40,000 nt of DNA from Symbiodinium natans. Its lineage: Eukaryota > Sar > Dinophyceae > Suessiales > Symbiodiniaceae. The DNA lies in NCBI GenBank assembly GCA_905221605.1, contig CAJNDS010001225.1:677069-717068 (forward strand), written 5' to 3'. The first letter of the stretch is position 1; every line of letters begins with the position of its first letter. The notes beneath the pieces were generated by a model. The model ran no database searches. It was not told the DNA's origin and saw only the letters and a list, made by a program, of their open reading frames with translations. Shown piece by piece: positions 29,401 to 39,079 of this stretch. Position numbers and translations under genes: made by a program.

Positions 29401-31882
29401 CCATCACATGCTTTGATCGGACGCTCGTCCTTCCGAAAGCCATTCTCTTCGGAGACTTGGCGCATCTCTTCAGCTTCTTCGGACAACTGTCGCAACCTCT
29501 CAGCCTCCATCTCCAGGATCTCCTCCCCGCCCATTGCGTATTCAGCAGTAGGTGCAGCTTCAAAACTGTCCACACCTTTTTTCTCCTGTTCATCACCGCC
29601 TTCATCGCGCATGGAACTCGCTGAGGAACCTCCCTTTATCTTGTTCAGAGGTTTTCTGGATGCTTGCGACACCGCTCCACTCAGATCGGTCTGAGCTTCT
29701 TGGTCGACCATTCCGCTGACCCTGGTGGCGTGTTGGATGGCTTCGAGAGGTGGCAACAGAGTTACAGGGTTTAGGGTTTGGGGTTTAGGGTTTAGGGTTT
29801 AGGGTTTAGGGCTACATCATCCCTACCTCCAGGACTGTCCACTCCCTGGCACTCTGTGCTGCAACCTTAAACCCGAAAAGCCCCCGGAAACCTAAACCCG
29901 AAACCCTCCTATGCCCCAAACGCTAAGCCCTAAAAGCTCCTTAAAAGCCCGTTCAGGAGATTTGAGTAGCTCTCCAAACTTAAGGGTCCCCTATATAGTA
30001 CGGCACCTTCTAAAAGAGGTCTGTGGAAAGGAACCCTAGTTGCTCTTGACCCGAAAGCCGAGCCGTTGCCAAAAACAAAAGGTTCTGTCAGGAGATTCGA
30101 GCTTGTTTGGAGGAGATCGGGTACTGTCTTAGGCAAAATTCACTAGTTACATGGGTAGTTCTCTGTATTCGGTTCCCTTTTTTAGCTCCGATACGTAGTA
30201 CGGCACCTTCTAAATAGGATTTTAGGGGACCCTAAGACCCAAACACCCTAAGACCCCAAGACCCTAAGACCCTAAGACCCTAAGACCCTAAGACCCTAAA
30301 CCCTAAACCCTAACTCAGAGAGCGACCCACATGCCAAAGACATCCTGATGACTAGCGCTCAACTTTAGGGTTTGGGGCTTAGGGGTGATTACTACGTCCC
30401 AGAGTAAGCCCTTTATTCCCGTTTTTGTTGGGCTTATATAGGTTCCCTTCTAAGCCCCAACCAAACCCTAAACCCTAAACCCTAAACCCTAAACCCTAAA
30501 CCCCAAACCCCAAACCCCAAACCCCAAACCCCAAACCCTAAACCCTAAACCCTAAACCCTAAACCTTACTTTCCTAGGCTACCCCTGGGACTAGTTTAGG
30601 GAGACCGAAGGCAGCATGTCCCGCTCGTAGTGAACCGTTTTGCTGAAGCCGGCGTAGAAGTCCTGCAGGTTTAGGGTTTAGGGTTTAGGGTTTAGGGTTT
30701 AGGGTTTAGGGTTTAGGGTTTAGGGTCTAGGGTTCTAGGGTTCAGGGTCTAGGGTCTAGGATGAGAAACTCATGAGGCCCTGCATGGACTGAAGAAGAAC
30801 GAATCTAGCAAGTGCCGAAGAGCATCCAGGATATCCAAAAAGTAAGGTCCAAAAATCCAGGTTTGGCACTGCCATCGGCTCAGGGGTTAGGGTTTAGGGC
30901 TTAGGTTGTCACATGTTCTTGTCTTGCGAGAATGCACTGTGAGGCTACTGGTTGGGGTCTAGGCCCTCTATGCTAAGCCCAACCCCCCGGATGCAGTTTG
31001 TGCATGCCTTCGCTCGCCGAGTTAAATATGCATCATAGCAACCCTCACCACGCTAGACCTGCAACTGGGTGCAAGGCTGCAGCTAAACAACCCTAAACCC
31101 TAAACCCTAAACCCTAAACCCTAAACCCTAAACCCTAAACCCTAAACCCTAAACCCTAAACCCTTAACAACCCGTTTCATGTTCAGGGTTTGGGGCTCCG
31201 GGGTGAGTTGGAGGTTAAGGCTGAATGGGGCTCGAAACTTCGAACCCGAACCCCTACAAAAGTAGTAGAAAAGAAACAAACACGTAGGATACCTTACTTC
31301 TCCAGTAACCAAGGGGTGGAAAAAAAGGTTAAACTGCAATATTCCTACTAAATAAGGACTCCACCATCGCTGCCACATAAAAGATCCCAGGCAAAGCGCC
31401 CGACATCATTCACCCTTCTCCACGCAGGGCACTCATCAGGAAAACCAAGTGTCACAACTACTCAGAATCACATGGCGGTTTACGAAATATGGGGCCCCTA
31501 AAATGGAACCCAAAATAGTAGGATTCCTTTATAAGGACCCCAAGAAGATATCCCCAATTTCGGAAACCTCCACATAAGGCCCGCCCCAATTCCCCCAAGC
31601 CAGACTCCCTGAAGAAGCCTCCAGCGACACCTCCATCTCGTACCCTCGCCGGAGGGGATGTGGATGATTTCCATGCGAGTGTCTAAGGGTGGTTACATGG
31701 TCCCTTAGTATGGGCCCTTAAAAGGGTACCCTTATAATTATACCCCTTACTTGAAGCTTGGAGCCTACGAATGGCGCAACTTTATGATGCATTTTTTTAC
31801 CCAAAGGTCGTGGCAAGACCCCAAGCCTTCAACCAACAGCTCCAAAACCCTGAACCCCAAAACCCGATTCGTCAAAACGACA

Positions 31883-31917
<35 letters not shown>

Positions 31918-34900
31918 CGGAAAAAAGGTCGATGTGTAGGGGTTTCAGGGCTTCATGATTCTCAGGGCTTCATGATTCTCGGTTGAGGGTTTTAGGGTTT
32001 TGGGGTTTTGGGGGTGTCACGGTTAAAGGGTTTTAGGGCTTTCGGGTTTGGCGGGGGTAGGATACAGGGGGCGTCGGTTTCGGGTTCATAGCTTCTGGGT
32101 CTCGCGTTAATTCACCAACTTGCGAAATCGCCGGTGCAGGTAAAGGGCCCCAGGACTCTTGGGCTGGGCTTTTCCCAATCCGCCAGAGCATCCAAGGGTT
32201 TAGGGTTTTGGGTTTTGGGTTTGGGCTAGGGCTTAGGGCTTACAGTGTCGGTTCTAACCCTAGACCCCAAATCCTAAACCCTAAACCCGCGCCTAGCCCC
32301 CGAAACCCTACAGCAGGGTTTCGAGTTCAGAAGCGTGCCGCAAACCCTGAACCTTAACCCTGAACCCTGAACCACTTCGGGTCTGGGGTTGTGGGGGTCG
32401 CGGCTGCAGGGCTTAAGGCCTGCACCCAGTTTATGGGGTGTGGGGTTTAGGGTTTGGGGTTTAGGGTTTAGGGTTTAGGGTTTAGGGTTTAGGGTTTAGG
32501 GTTTAGGGTTTAGGGTTTAGGGATTCGGGATCAGGGTTGATTAGGGTTTAGGGTTCTTGGCCTCTCCTTGGCCCCCGGGCCCACATCCGGCGTGACTTCC
32601 CTCCCGAAGCCGAAACCGAAGTTCTGGCCGAACATGCTCCTGGCAAGCTTTTTCAAATAAGTTTAGAAGGTTTGAAGTCATGTAAGGTGCTTAAGGTTTG
32701 AAGCAATTTAAGGTGCTTAAGGTTTGAAGTAGTTTAAGGTGCTTAAGGGTTAGCGTACTTTAGGGTTAGTTTAGGGAGTTTAGGGTTTCAGAGTGGACCC
32801 TAAATACCCTGGTTTCGGTTTACAGGGTTTACAGGCTTTAGGCTGTAGGCTTTAGGCTTTAAGGTCTGGGTTTAGGGTCCTAGGGCTTGGGGTTTAGGAC
32901 CCTCAACCCAAAACCCAGGGAAGGTTCTTGGATGCCGTCCAAGCAGATGAGGCTTACAAGCTTTTGTTGTGAGGGTTTAGGGCTTAGGGTTTAGGGCTTG
33001 GGGTTTGGGTCTTAGGGTTTAGGGCTTAGAGCTTAGGGTTTAGGGGTCTCCCTTCAACACAGTCAGGAGAAAAAATCCAGACTTGCTAGTTCTCAACAGG
33101 TAAATCAGGGAAATAGGCACCTTATGTCCCCCTACGGGATTACATGGGGTATTTTCCCAGGGCTGGGCGGAAGTTCTAAGCTGTAACAGTCTTCGCATGG
33201 GCCCTTGAAAGGGTACCCCTTATGTACCCCTGAAATTCCCTATACAAGTTAAGGGCCCATACATCAGAACCCTTGAAGGGAGGTAAGGGACCCTAAACCC
33301 TAAACCCTAAACCCTAAACCCTAAACCCATGAAAGTACCCTCAGAGGAAGTGCGGATCTCACGCTCGCGAGCACGGCTGGGCAGTGCATCATGGCAGGGC
33401 AGGCAACCACTCGCGCCAACGTCCAGACCAAAGGTGTCCTAAACCCTAAACCCTAAACCCTAAACCCCAAACCCCAAACCCTAAAATTACCTGTCAGCCA
33501 GCACGACGTAACCATCCTCTAGCTTTCACAAGCAAGGCCGAGGTGCTCCGGTGATGGTTCATCACGGGCCTAGGGAGTGAGCTGTGCTCCAGTCTGAAGA
33601 GTCTGGAGGATGCAAGAAGCAGAGGCAGCAAGACGGCGAAGCAAATTTAGGGTGCGGGGTTTCGGGTTTGGGGTTTAGGGTTTAGGGTTTAGGGTTTAGG
33701 GTTTAGGGGTTTCGGGTTTCGGGTTTCGGGTTTCGGGTGCAGGGTTTTGGGTCTAAGCATGCTGGGCGCTGGGCTTTGGGGTGTAGGGTTTAGGGATTAG
33801 GGTTTAAGGTCTAGGGTCTAGGGTCTAGGGTTTAGGGTTTAGGTTTAGGGTCTAGGGTCTAGGGTCTAGGGTTTAGGGTTTAGGGTTTAGGGTTTAGGGT
33901 TTAGGGTTTAGGGTTTAGGGTTTAGGGTTTAGGGTTTAGGGTTTAGGGTTTAGGGTTTAAGGTTTAGGGTTTAGAGAAGCTGCGGCATCAATGTCCGCAC
34001 AAACCTTCCTTTTCAGAGCACGTGGCTTTGTCGCAGGTAACCCCATTTTCGCAAACCCACATACGAAATGCTCTACCCTACCTAAACCCTAAACCCTAAA
34101 CCCTAATCCCTAATCCCTAAACCCTACCCCCTTTCCCCAACCCCTAAACCCCTAATCTCTAGATAGGGCTTCGTGATCGGAGGCTTCAGCAATCTAAGGT
34201 GCAAAAAGCAGGCCGGGCCCAGCCTGAACATTTCGAAGGGATCAGCGCCTGGCCAAGACCCAAGCTTCGTGAAATTAGGGTTTTGGTTTTGGGGTTTGGG
34301 GTTTAGGGTTTGGGGTGTGGGGTTTGGGGTTGGGGTTTGGGGTTTGGGGTTAGGTGTTAGGGGTTAGGGGTTAGGGTTTAGGTTTTAAGGTTTGGGGTTT
34401 GGGGCCCAGGTCCTTCATGGTTTCGCAAGGCTTTAGAGACAGCCCTTTGGGTTTAGGGTTTTTGGTTTAGGGTTTAGGGTTTAGGGCGTCTCGCCTCGAA
34501 GCGTCAGTAAGTACGATGTGGAAAATCGCGCCCAGATGTGCGGGGAGGGGGGGGGGGGGGGGGGGGCATGTCACATTTCCAATGCCCCGTTATAGATTGC
34601 AGCGCAAACCCTGAAACCTAACTCGCACCAGCTGAGGTTTGCCAGAGGGAAAGTTGTTGCAAGCCGTGTACGGAAAGCAGAAGGGCGTGGTAATCGCGTC
34701 TTTTCGGCGTCCACAAGGCCTGGCTACATGAAGCAGGTTAGCGTCTATCAACTGTGCTTAGCGGGCGTGGCTGTGTATTTCGTCAAGTATTCGAGGGCGA
34801 TCCACACGTAAAAGCAACGGCCGCCAATCGATGTTGCCTACACTCGAGAGGAGCACATGGAGCTCGAAACTGTTGAGGCGGGGTGGCAGAAACAACTTAG

Positions 34901-37900
34901 ACAAGCCCGGGCGATGAGGACCTTGTAAGTGCAACGCCTTGGGAGACGGACGCACAAAACAATAAAACCCTAAACCCTAAACCCTAAACCCCAAACCCTA
35001 AACCCTAAACCCTAAAGAGACAGCATACGACTTGCTTTCGTTCGTCGAGGAACGAATGGTGCGACTTTTGACACCGCATGTCCATGGGCCGCGTGATGCC
35101 ACCCTGCTTCTATGGCTCCCCTTAGAACCTTTAAAAAAAAAAAAAGATCACATGTGTATTGTTCCCCTAGGGTTTACATAAATAACAAGAGAAGTAATTC
35201 CCAAGGGGGGCTATAGGAAAAGGTGTCATCCTTGCGTTCTCGCCAGTTGCATCCGATGGCAACATGCTGAAACATGTCGTCCCACTCAACGCAGACAGAC
35301 ACTTTCCATTTCTTGGAATGTAGGGCAGATTGATGATCTTTTTGATGAACAAGTCGTACGTGCCCTGCCGTCCGAGTCCTTTCAGGCATGCCTCTCGCAA
35401 ACGAACGGTGCAAGGACCATGGAGATGCATGGGGAAGTTCCCCCTTATACTAAGAGTCCGTATTAGGGATTCTAGTACCCCCTAGTACCCCCTATTGTGG
35501 CCCCTATTAAGGACTATCACAGAAGGGGGTGCTATGATCCTGTACAGTGATTATAGTACCCCCTACTAGAATCCCTATTAAGGACGACTATAATCCTTAA
35601 TACGGATTCAAGTTAATCCCTATTAAGGACGGTTAGTGTAAGGGGGGAACATCACAAGGGATGCACCGCTCAGCTTCATAGAGGGTCGGGAGGTCGTCAT
35701 CAGCAAACCGACCCTCAGTCAAGGGTTTAGGGTTTAGGGTTTAGGGTTTAGGGTTTAGGGTTTAGGGTTTAGGGTTTAGGGTTTAGGGTTTAGGGTTTAG
35801 GGTTTAGGGTTTAGGGTTTGGGGTTTAGGGTGTTCTTGCTCGTCGTTAGCAACAACTTCCGATACGCCGGGGCTGACATTTGATTTTAAAGGCACTTCTT
35901 GAGGTTCTTGAAGCCGACATTCATCAACTCTTCAGGCCGTTCAGCCGTTGTCCAGCTTTCTAGGTCAGTCTCTCTCTCCCTCCCCCTCTCTCTTTCTCTC
36001 TATCTGTGTCTGTCTCTCTCTCTCTCTCTTTCTCTCTCTCCCTTCTTTCACTGCAAAGATGACATCCACATGTTTCGGTTTTATAGAAGCTGTGGGTGGT
36101 TTGATAAAGTCCTCTGGGCCCTTCGCACCCTAAAGCCTCAAGAAGCCCTACTAACGCCCCCTAAACGCTCTATAAACCCTGAACCCTGAACCCTAAACCC
36201 TAAACCCTAAACCCTAAACCCTAAACCCTAAACCCTAAACCCTAAACCCTAAACCCTAAACCTGAACCCTAAGCCCTAAACCCAAAGTTCCACAGGAACC
36301 CCCGACCTGACCTTCTCACATGACTCCCTAAGCCCTGATCTTAAACCCGTCGCCCCTGCAGACCCTGAACGGGGTCTCTCCCAAAATTGGGGACCCCCTT
36401 GTGTAGCCGTAGATACGACATAAGGGTTTAGGGTTTAGGGTTGAGGGTTGAGGGCTTAGGGTTTAGGATTTGGGGTTTAGGGTTTAGGGTTTAGGGTTTA
36501 GGGTTTAGGGTTTAGGGTTTAGGGTTTAGGGTTTAGGGTTTAGGCTGCTTTTGGCTTGGGGTTGGGACTTTCAGGTGCTAAAGAAGTCTGGGCCTTGGAA
36601 CCCCGCGGCGCCCGCTGCGTCGCGTCCGTCAAAGGCCGCCTGTACGAGGAGATACCCAGGAAAGCGTGCTAGGGTTTAGGGTTTAGGGTTTAGGGTTTAA
36701 GGTTTAGGGTTCAGAGTTCAGGGTTTAGGGTTGAGGGTTGAGGGGCTAACAATGGAATGATGATAATGTAGCCCAAGATGTTTGGATGATAACCCTAAAC
36801 CCTAAACGCTGAACCCTAAACCCTAAACCCTAAACCCTAAACCCTAAACCCTAAACCCTAAACCCTAAACCCTAAACCCGAAAAACTCCAGCAAGCCTTG
36901 GAGTTTATGGTTTAGAGTACCCCAAACCCTAAACCCTACTTCGTCCTGGCTGCCCCAGGTCTTTTCTCCCTCCGGGGTGTCATTCTCGGCCCTAGAGTGA
37001 GAAGGCTTGCAGGCTTACATGGTTTATGGTTTAGGGTTTAGGGTTTGGGGTTTAGAGTTTAGGGATTAGTGATTAGGGTTTAGGGTTTAGGGTTTAGGTT
37101 AATCTAAAACATGGGTCCTTTTGGAGGCCAGGGCCCGGCACGGTCATACTGCTACGGTTGAATTAGCGGCAAAGAGAGAACGCTTCCCTGAACTTGATGG
37201 GTTTAGGGTTTAGGGATTAGGGATTAGGGATTAGGGTTTAGGGTTTAGGGTTTAGGGTTTAGGGTTTAGGGTTTAGGGTTTAGGGTGTTGTACCACCGCG
37301 CACTTCAAGCACAGCAGGGTAAACGGCAATTGGCCAAGTCATACTTGTCCGGTGTCGGGGAATCTGCTCAAACAACGCTTAGGCCCTGGATGAAGTGCCG
37401 CCGCACCGTGAACAGAATGACCGACCTGCAGCGCCTCATGTCATGCGGGGATGGTGTTGCTTGTGTAGCCCAACAAGTGCCACGCTCGTGCCATGCCAGC
37501 TCGTCCTTGCCAAGCGCATGCGTCCTGAACCCTAAACGCTAAACGCTAGACCCTAAACCCTAAACCCTAAACCCTAAACCCTAAACCCTAAACCCTAAAC
37601 CCTCTCAAAGGAGGAACGTTTGGGATCTAGGGTCTCCTGCTTTCAGGCTGCGGGGGCTTGAGTGGAGCATCCAACCATGAGCCACGCCCACCCTCAAAAG
37701 CCCACAGCATACCCTGGAGCCTATAATGCAGGGGCAACAGGGTTTTGGGGGTAATTATAGTATAATATGATAAAGGGACCCTAAGGGAAAAGTATTAGCA
37801 ATTATTCCTATATTCACCCACACCAAACCCATGGCGGGGCCGCCTCACCCCTGGCGTCGTACGCGCGCCCTCGGGCAAGGGATCCGGATCCGGTGCTCTC

Positions 37901-39072
37901 AGCCCAAGTCCCCATGCCCTGAAGCCTGGACTCCACAAGAATCCCAAAGAGATCCCAAGAACTGTAGGCATGAGTTCCCCAAGCTTCTTTCCTTGTGTTT
38001 GAGCTTCGTCAAGGTATCTTCTTACAGAACTTAAACGAAGTTACCATAGGCTACTAGAGCACAGAATGTAGTGTCCTTATTAGCAGGCTCGTAGAGCACA
38101 TAACGTAGTATCCTATATCTTCAAATTCCTGAGCAAGAGTCCAGCCAAGGCAGTCCTCAAATAGGGATTGTAATGGGGGGGGGGTACGAGGATCCCGATT
38201 AAGGACTGTTAGCATAAGCAAGAAATATTCCGATCTGATCCCAAAGCCGGAATTTCTCCCCCAACAGAGGAACTGTTAAGGCCACCCAAAGGCCCAAATA
38301 ACCTGACAACCCTTCGGCTTTGTGGGCTTAGGGGTTTAGGGTTTAGGGTTTAGGGTTTAGGGTTTAGGGTTTAGGGTTTAGGGCCTCCTAAATACTCTGG
38401 TCCCTCTAGGCCCCCACATGGCCGACGCCAGCCCTGAACAGTGGACCCACCCGCCCGAAATCCTAAACCCTAAAAACCCGAACCCTAAACCCTAAACCCT
38501 AAACCCGAAACCCCAGCAAAAACTATCAGTCAAACCCGAAGCCCGAAGCCAAAAACACCCTAAAAGCACCAAACCCTAAAGACCGAGACCCTGAAGACCG
38601 TCAACACTATGCGGTTTTGGGTTTAGGATTTAGGATTTACGGTTTGCGGCTTAAGTTGAGGGTTTAGGGTTTCGGGTTTAGGGCTACCCTAAACCCAAAA
38701 AAGACTTGCTAAGCCTGACACCCGAAACCCCAAGCACAGCCCTTAGCCAGAAAAAAAGCCTTCAAATGCCAAAATCCTCAAGATCTTTCGTCCTGAAACA
38801 CGAAAAACCACCCTGCAAGCCCTGAAAACCCCAGAAGTCCCAAACTACAAGGCAGACAAATACAACAAGCCTCTACCGAACGAAACCGCACAACCCTAGA
38901 AATTGCCACAATCCTGCAAACCCAAAGAACCCCACTGAAAGCCCCAAGCTCTTATCCCTAAACCCTTCAGGGTCCCCTGAACAGTAGAGCCCTCAGCCCT
39001 TGGGCGTGGCGAGCAACGCTTCTGGGGGTCCGAGAGAATCTCGTAGGCGCGGGAGATGCGCTTGAAGCGCTC
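25910..39072 (-). CDS. Type I J-protein (DnaJ/DNAJA-like), multi-exon, 5' end outside window
   Basis: J-proteins stimulate the Hsp70 ATPase and deliver unfolded clients. Small islands chain in consistent phase: 39018-39072 (J-domain helix III), about 37140-37151 (QYDR), 36594-36639, 34224-34248 and 32581-32639 (Gly/Phe region), 31619-31644 and 30613-30662 (start of the substrate domain), 29172-29216, 28457-28500 and 27930-28026 (cysteine-rich zinc domain), then 27759-27834, 27404-27459, 27154-27227, 26466-26505 and 25910-26415 (C-terminal domain and tail). Zinc repeats read CSSCSGLG, CSQCRGMG, CPVCGGRG and CAVFLGVA; the last has lost its second Cys. The J-domain start with HPD lies upstream of, or was not found in, the window. 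Most donors are GC. The domain order is that of class A J-proteins. Assignment of the last two exons to this gene is by phase only. Confidence 0.82.
26466..26505 (-). CDS. J-protein exon, tentative
   Basis: A 40-base exon, GLASSEIGPGPRQ, with acceptor TTTGCAG and a strong donor CAAG^GTAAGC. The phase matches both neighbours. SEIGPGP resembles the G-x-I-x-PG turn of C-terminal domain II, but the similarity is weak. Confidence 0.5.
26755..26900. mobile_element. Imperfect inverted-repeat element
   Basis: The left arm ATAAGAAGAGGAGTAGGGAA pairs with the right arm complement CCAAGAAGATAGTAGGAACA, extended outward by CGGGACCAT and CAGGGAACGCC. It lies in a J-protein intron. Confidence 0.55.
27154..27227 (-). 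CDS. J-protein exon: C-terminal domain II start
   Basis: It encodes RQSNLALRRAIAAALAEAG then VFQLN, comparable to the R-x-G-x-NL ... I-x-x-x-EAL-x-G segment. The acceptor is CTTTGAG and the donor AAC^GTGCTGG. Confidence 0.6.
27404..27459 (-). CDS. J-protein exon: C-terminal domain I continued
   Basis: It encodes FAGTPDVGLIAHHLLQRF, resembling the F-x-G ... PGDV ... H-x-x-F segment of C-terminal domain I. The acceptor is TTCGCAG. The donor is TTTC^GAAAC, a GA donor. Without the neighbouring exons it would not be recognisable. Confidence 0.6.
27759..27834 (-). CDS. J-protein exon: C-terminal domain I
   Basis: It encodes AKQKPATCYVVIFPRMG, then RNERMVN, fitting the V-I-P-x-GM-x-NGERI strand-turn of C-terminal domain I. 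The acceptor is TTGAAAG and the donor AATGT^GCTACA (GC). Confidence 0.7.
27930..28026 (-). CDS. J-protein exon: zinc repeats 3 and 4
   Basis: It encodes FGSMVQRIQRTCPVCGGRG, then AVAGGLRCAVFLG. MVQxxQxxCxxC is diagnostic of class A J-proteins. Repeat 4 appears as CAVFLGVA across the junction, with Phe (TTT) where Cys (TGT or TGC) is expected. The acceptor is CGGCCAG and the donor GGAG^GTTCTT. Confidence 0.92.
28035..28228 (+). repeat. Telomere-like array in a J-protein intron
   Basis: Roughly 27 nearly perfect TTTAGGG units directly upstream (coding sense) of the exon with zinc repeats 3 and 4. In the coding sense it reads CCCTAAA up to the acceptor CCCGGCCAG. Confidence 0.95.
28457..28500 (-). 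CDS. J-protein exon: zinc repeat 2
   Basis: Joined to the previous exon it reads TCSQCRGMGMVVEERQ, the CxxCxGxG repeat 2 and following strand. The acceptor is ATTTCCAG and the donor CGCCAG^GCCATG (GC). Confidence 0.88.
29172..29216 (-). CDS. J-protein exon: zinc repeat 1
   Basis: It encodes CSSCSGLGARNVQT, the CxxCxGxGA signature of zinc repeat 1. The acceptor is GACGCAG. The donor ACAT^GCGCC (GC) splits the first cysteine of repeat 2. Confidence 0.88.
29350..29742 (-). CDS. WW-domain exon inside a J-protein intron
   Basis: An open stretch of about 130 codons. It starts near AIQHATRVSGM, continues through a Glu-rich, coiled-coil-like segment (EILEMEAERLRQLSEEAEEM), and ends WEWHLHEDGRQYYY, the first half of a WW domain (W ... 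DGRxYYxN), a proline-motif binding module. The second Trp would be in a following exon, which I did not find. It breaks off directly into CCCAAACCC-type repeat. It lies between the J-protein exons at 29.2 and 30.6 kb on the same strand, so it is a nested or inserted gene piece. Confidence 0.6.
29960..30230. mobile_element. Family 4-related region in a J-protein intron
   Basis: Two copies of TAGTACGGCACCTTCTAAA about 200 bases apart, each preceded by a GTAGTTCTC or GTAGCTCTC-like end and followed by loss of similarity; probably two nested or rearranged copies. Confidence 0.45.
30613..30662 (-). CDS. J-protein exon: DFYAG
   Basis: It encodes DFYAGFSKTVHYERDML, equivalent to LEDLYNGKTTKL of class A J-proteins just before the first zinc repeat. 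The acceptor is AACCTGCAG. The GC donor and the next AG acceptor are offset by one base, with one unambiguous product (ML-CSSC). Confidence 0.85.
31477..31568. mobile_element. MITE-like element, family 2, in a J-protein intron
   Basis: GGTTTACGAAATATGGGG at the left, the complement of GGTTTCCGAAATTGGGG at the right, and the shared core TAGTAGGATTCCTTTATAAG plus GACCCC. Confidence 0.65.
31619..31644 (-). CDS. J-protein exon: VSLE
   Basis: Eight codons, YEMEVSLE, matching the LEVTLED entry into the J-protein substrate domain. The donor is CTGGAG^GCTTCT (GC). The next acceptor CTGCAG^GACTTCT is nearly identical, so the join reads VSLE-DFYAG. Confidence 0.7.
31688..31755. mobile_element. Family 3 fragment
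   Basis: GGTTACATGGTCCCTTAGTA followed by TGGGCCCTTAAAAGGGTACC, matching the left end at 21227. The right end was not identified. It is just upstream of the J-protein VSLE exon. Confidence 0.5.
31885..31914 (+). repeat. Run of 30 C
   Basis: An uninterrupted C run in a J-protein intron. Similar runs of 16-23 bases occur at 5594-5609, 16102-16117, 23203-23225, 23942-23959 and 34547-34566. Confidence 0.95.
32581..32639 (-). CDS. J-protein exon: Gly/Phe region continued
   Basis: It encodes SMFGQNFGFGFGREVTPDV, continuing FEMFR into the alternating Gly/Phe stretch. The acceptor is TTGCCAG^GAGC. The donor is taken as GTGG^GCCCGG (GC); the exact 3' limit depends on phase. Confidence 0.8.
33195..33290. 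mobile_element. Family 3-related inverted repeat
   Basis: ATGGGCCCTTGAAAGGGTAC and, further on, TTAAGGGCCCATACATCAG; the second is also present at 21950. The arms pair imperfectly. Confidence 0.45.
33328..33433 (+). CDS. Possible exon, direction uncertain
   Basis: The plus strand reads MKVPSEEVRISRSRARLGSA then SWQGRQPLAPTSRPK, ending AAAG^GTGTCC. The minus strand also reads as protein (TFGLDVGASGCLPCHDALP). It lies within a J-protein intron. Confidence 0.25.
34224..34248 (-). CDS. J-protein exon: DPFEMF
   Basis: A 25-base exon giving GADPFEMFR after joining; DPF(D/E)(I/M)F is characteristic of the Gly/Phe region of class A J-proteins. The acceptor is TTGGCCAG and the donor TTCAG^GCTGGG (GC); CAGGC is shared by donor and acceptor. 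Confidence 0.7.
34758..34921 (-). CDS. Possible 3' exon inside a J-protein intron
   Basis: Behind the acceptor GCACTTACAAG the frame reads about 53 codons including LNSFELHVLLSSVGNIDWR and LLLRVDRPRILDEIHSHAR, then TAA. It is not recognised. The flanks are repeat and a 20-base poly-G run. Confidence 0.4.
35174..35413 (-). CDS. Possible coding island, frame unresolved
   Basis: Two minus-strand frames stay open. One reads KWKVSVCVEWDDMFQHVAIG then CNWRERKDDTF; the other reads REACLKGLGRQGTYDLFIKK. Each looks better in a different half, as would a single frameshift. It lies next to an inverted-repeat element. Confidence 0.3.
   Translation of the reverse strand: MHRSFARGMPERTRTAGHVRLVHQKDHQSALHSKKWKVSVCVEWDDMFQHVAIGCNWRERKDDTFSYSPPWELLLLLFM
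35432..35656. mobile_element. MITE-like element, family 1, long copy
   Basis: It begins GGGAAGTTCCCCCTTATACT and ends AGTGTAAGGGGGGAACATC. The interior repeats CCCTATTAAGGACTAT and TTATAGTACCCCCTA, suggesting internal duplication of the 100-bp form. It lies in a J-protein intron. Confidence 0.7.
35958..36050 (+). repeat. (TC)n microsatellite
   Basis: A CT/TC-rich stretch (TCTCTCTCTC with CTCCC and CTTTC interruptions). Open frames through it are serine/leucine artefacts. Confidence 0.9.
36594..36639 (-). CDS. J-protein exon: Gly/Phe region
   Basis: It encodes AAFDGRDAAGAAGFQ, the AAFDG start of a Gly/Phe region. The acceptor is CTCGTACAG^GCG and the donor is CCAAG^GCCCAG (GC). The plus strand of the same island is also open (see rejected items). 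Confidence 0.65.
37140..37151 (-). CDS. J-protein microexon (QYDR), tentative
   Basis: CAGTATGACCGT after ACCGTAG and before GCCGGG. Joined between the helix III exon and the exon at 36639 it gives DPQKQYDRAAFDG, the expected end of a J domain. The donor GT of the preceding exon and this AG acceptor are out of register by one base, but both placements give the same product. Confidence 0.4.
37285..37530. other. Coding-like island, direction unresolved
   Basis: About 245 bases free of telomere repeat. The plus strand gives LQAQQGKRQLAKSYLSGVGE then WMKCRRTVNRMTDLQRLMSC; the minus strand gives DELAWHERGTCWATQATP and RSVILFTVRRHFIQ. It lies inside the large J-protein intron region. Confidence 0.3.
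38160..38232. mobile_element. Family 1 element, diverged fragment
   Basis: Contains AGGGATTGTAATGGGG, CCCGATTAAGGACTGTTAGC and AAATATTCCGAT, corresponding to the centre and right arm of family 1. The left arm is not recognisable. Confidence 0.5.
39018..39072 (-). CDS. J-protein exon: J-domain helix III
   Basis: It encodes ERFKRISRAYEILSDPQK, a textbook J-domain helix III (ERFKxIxxAYExLSDPxKR). The acceptor is CCCTGTGCAG; the donor lies near CAGAAGC^GTTGC. The upstream intron is a telomere-like array (39096-39205). Confidence 0.93.
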
Positions 39073-39079
39073 CTGCACA

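Noticed and set aside
36573-36672. Plus-strand exon AKEVWALEPRGARCVASVKG ending in TAG
   Set aside because: It reads well, but the opposite strand gives the J-protein Gly/Phe segment with matching phase and splice sites on both sides; only one is likely and context favours minus.
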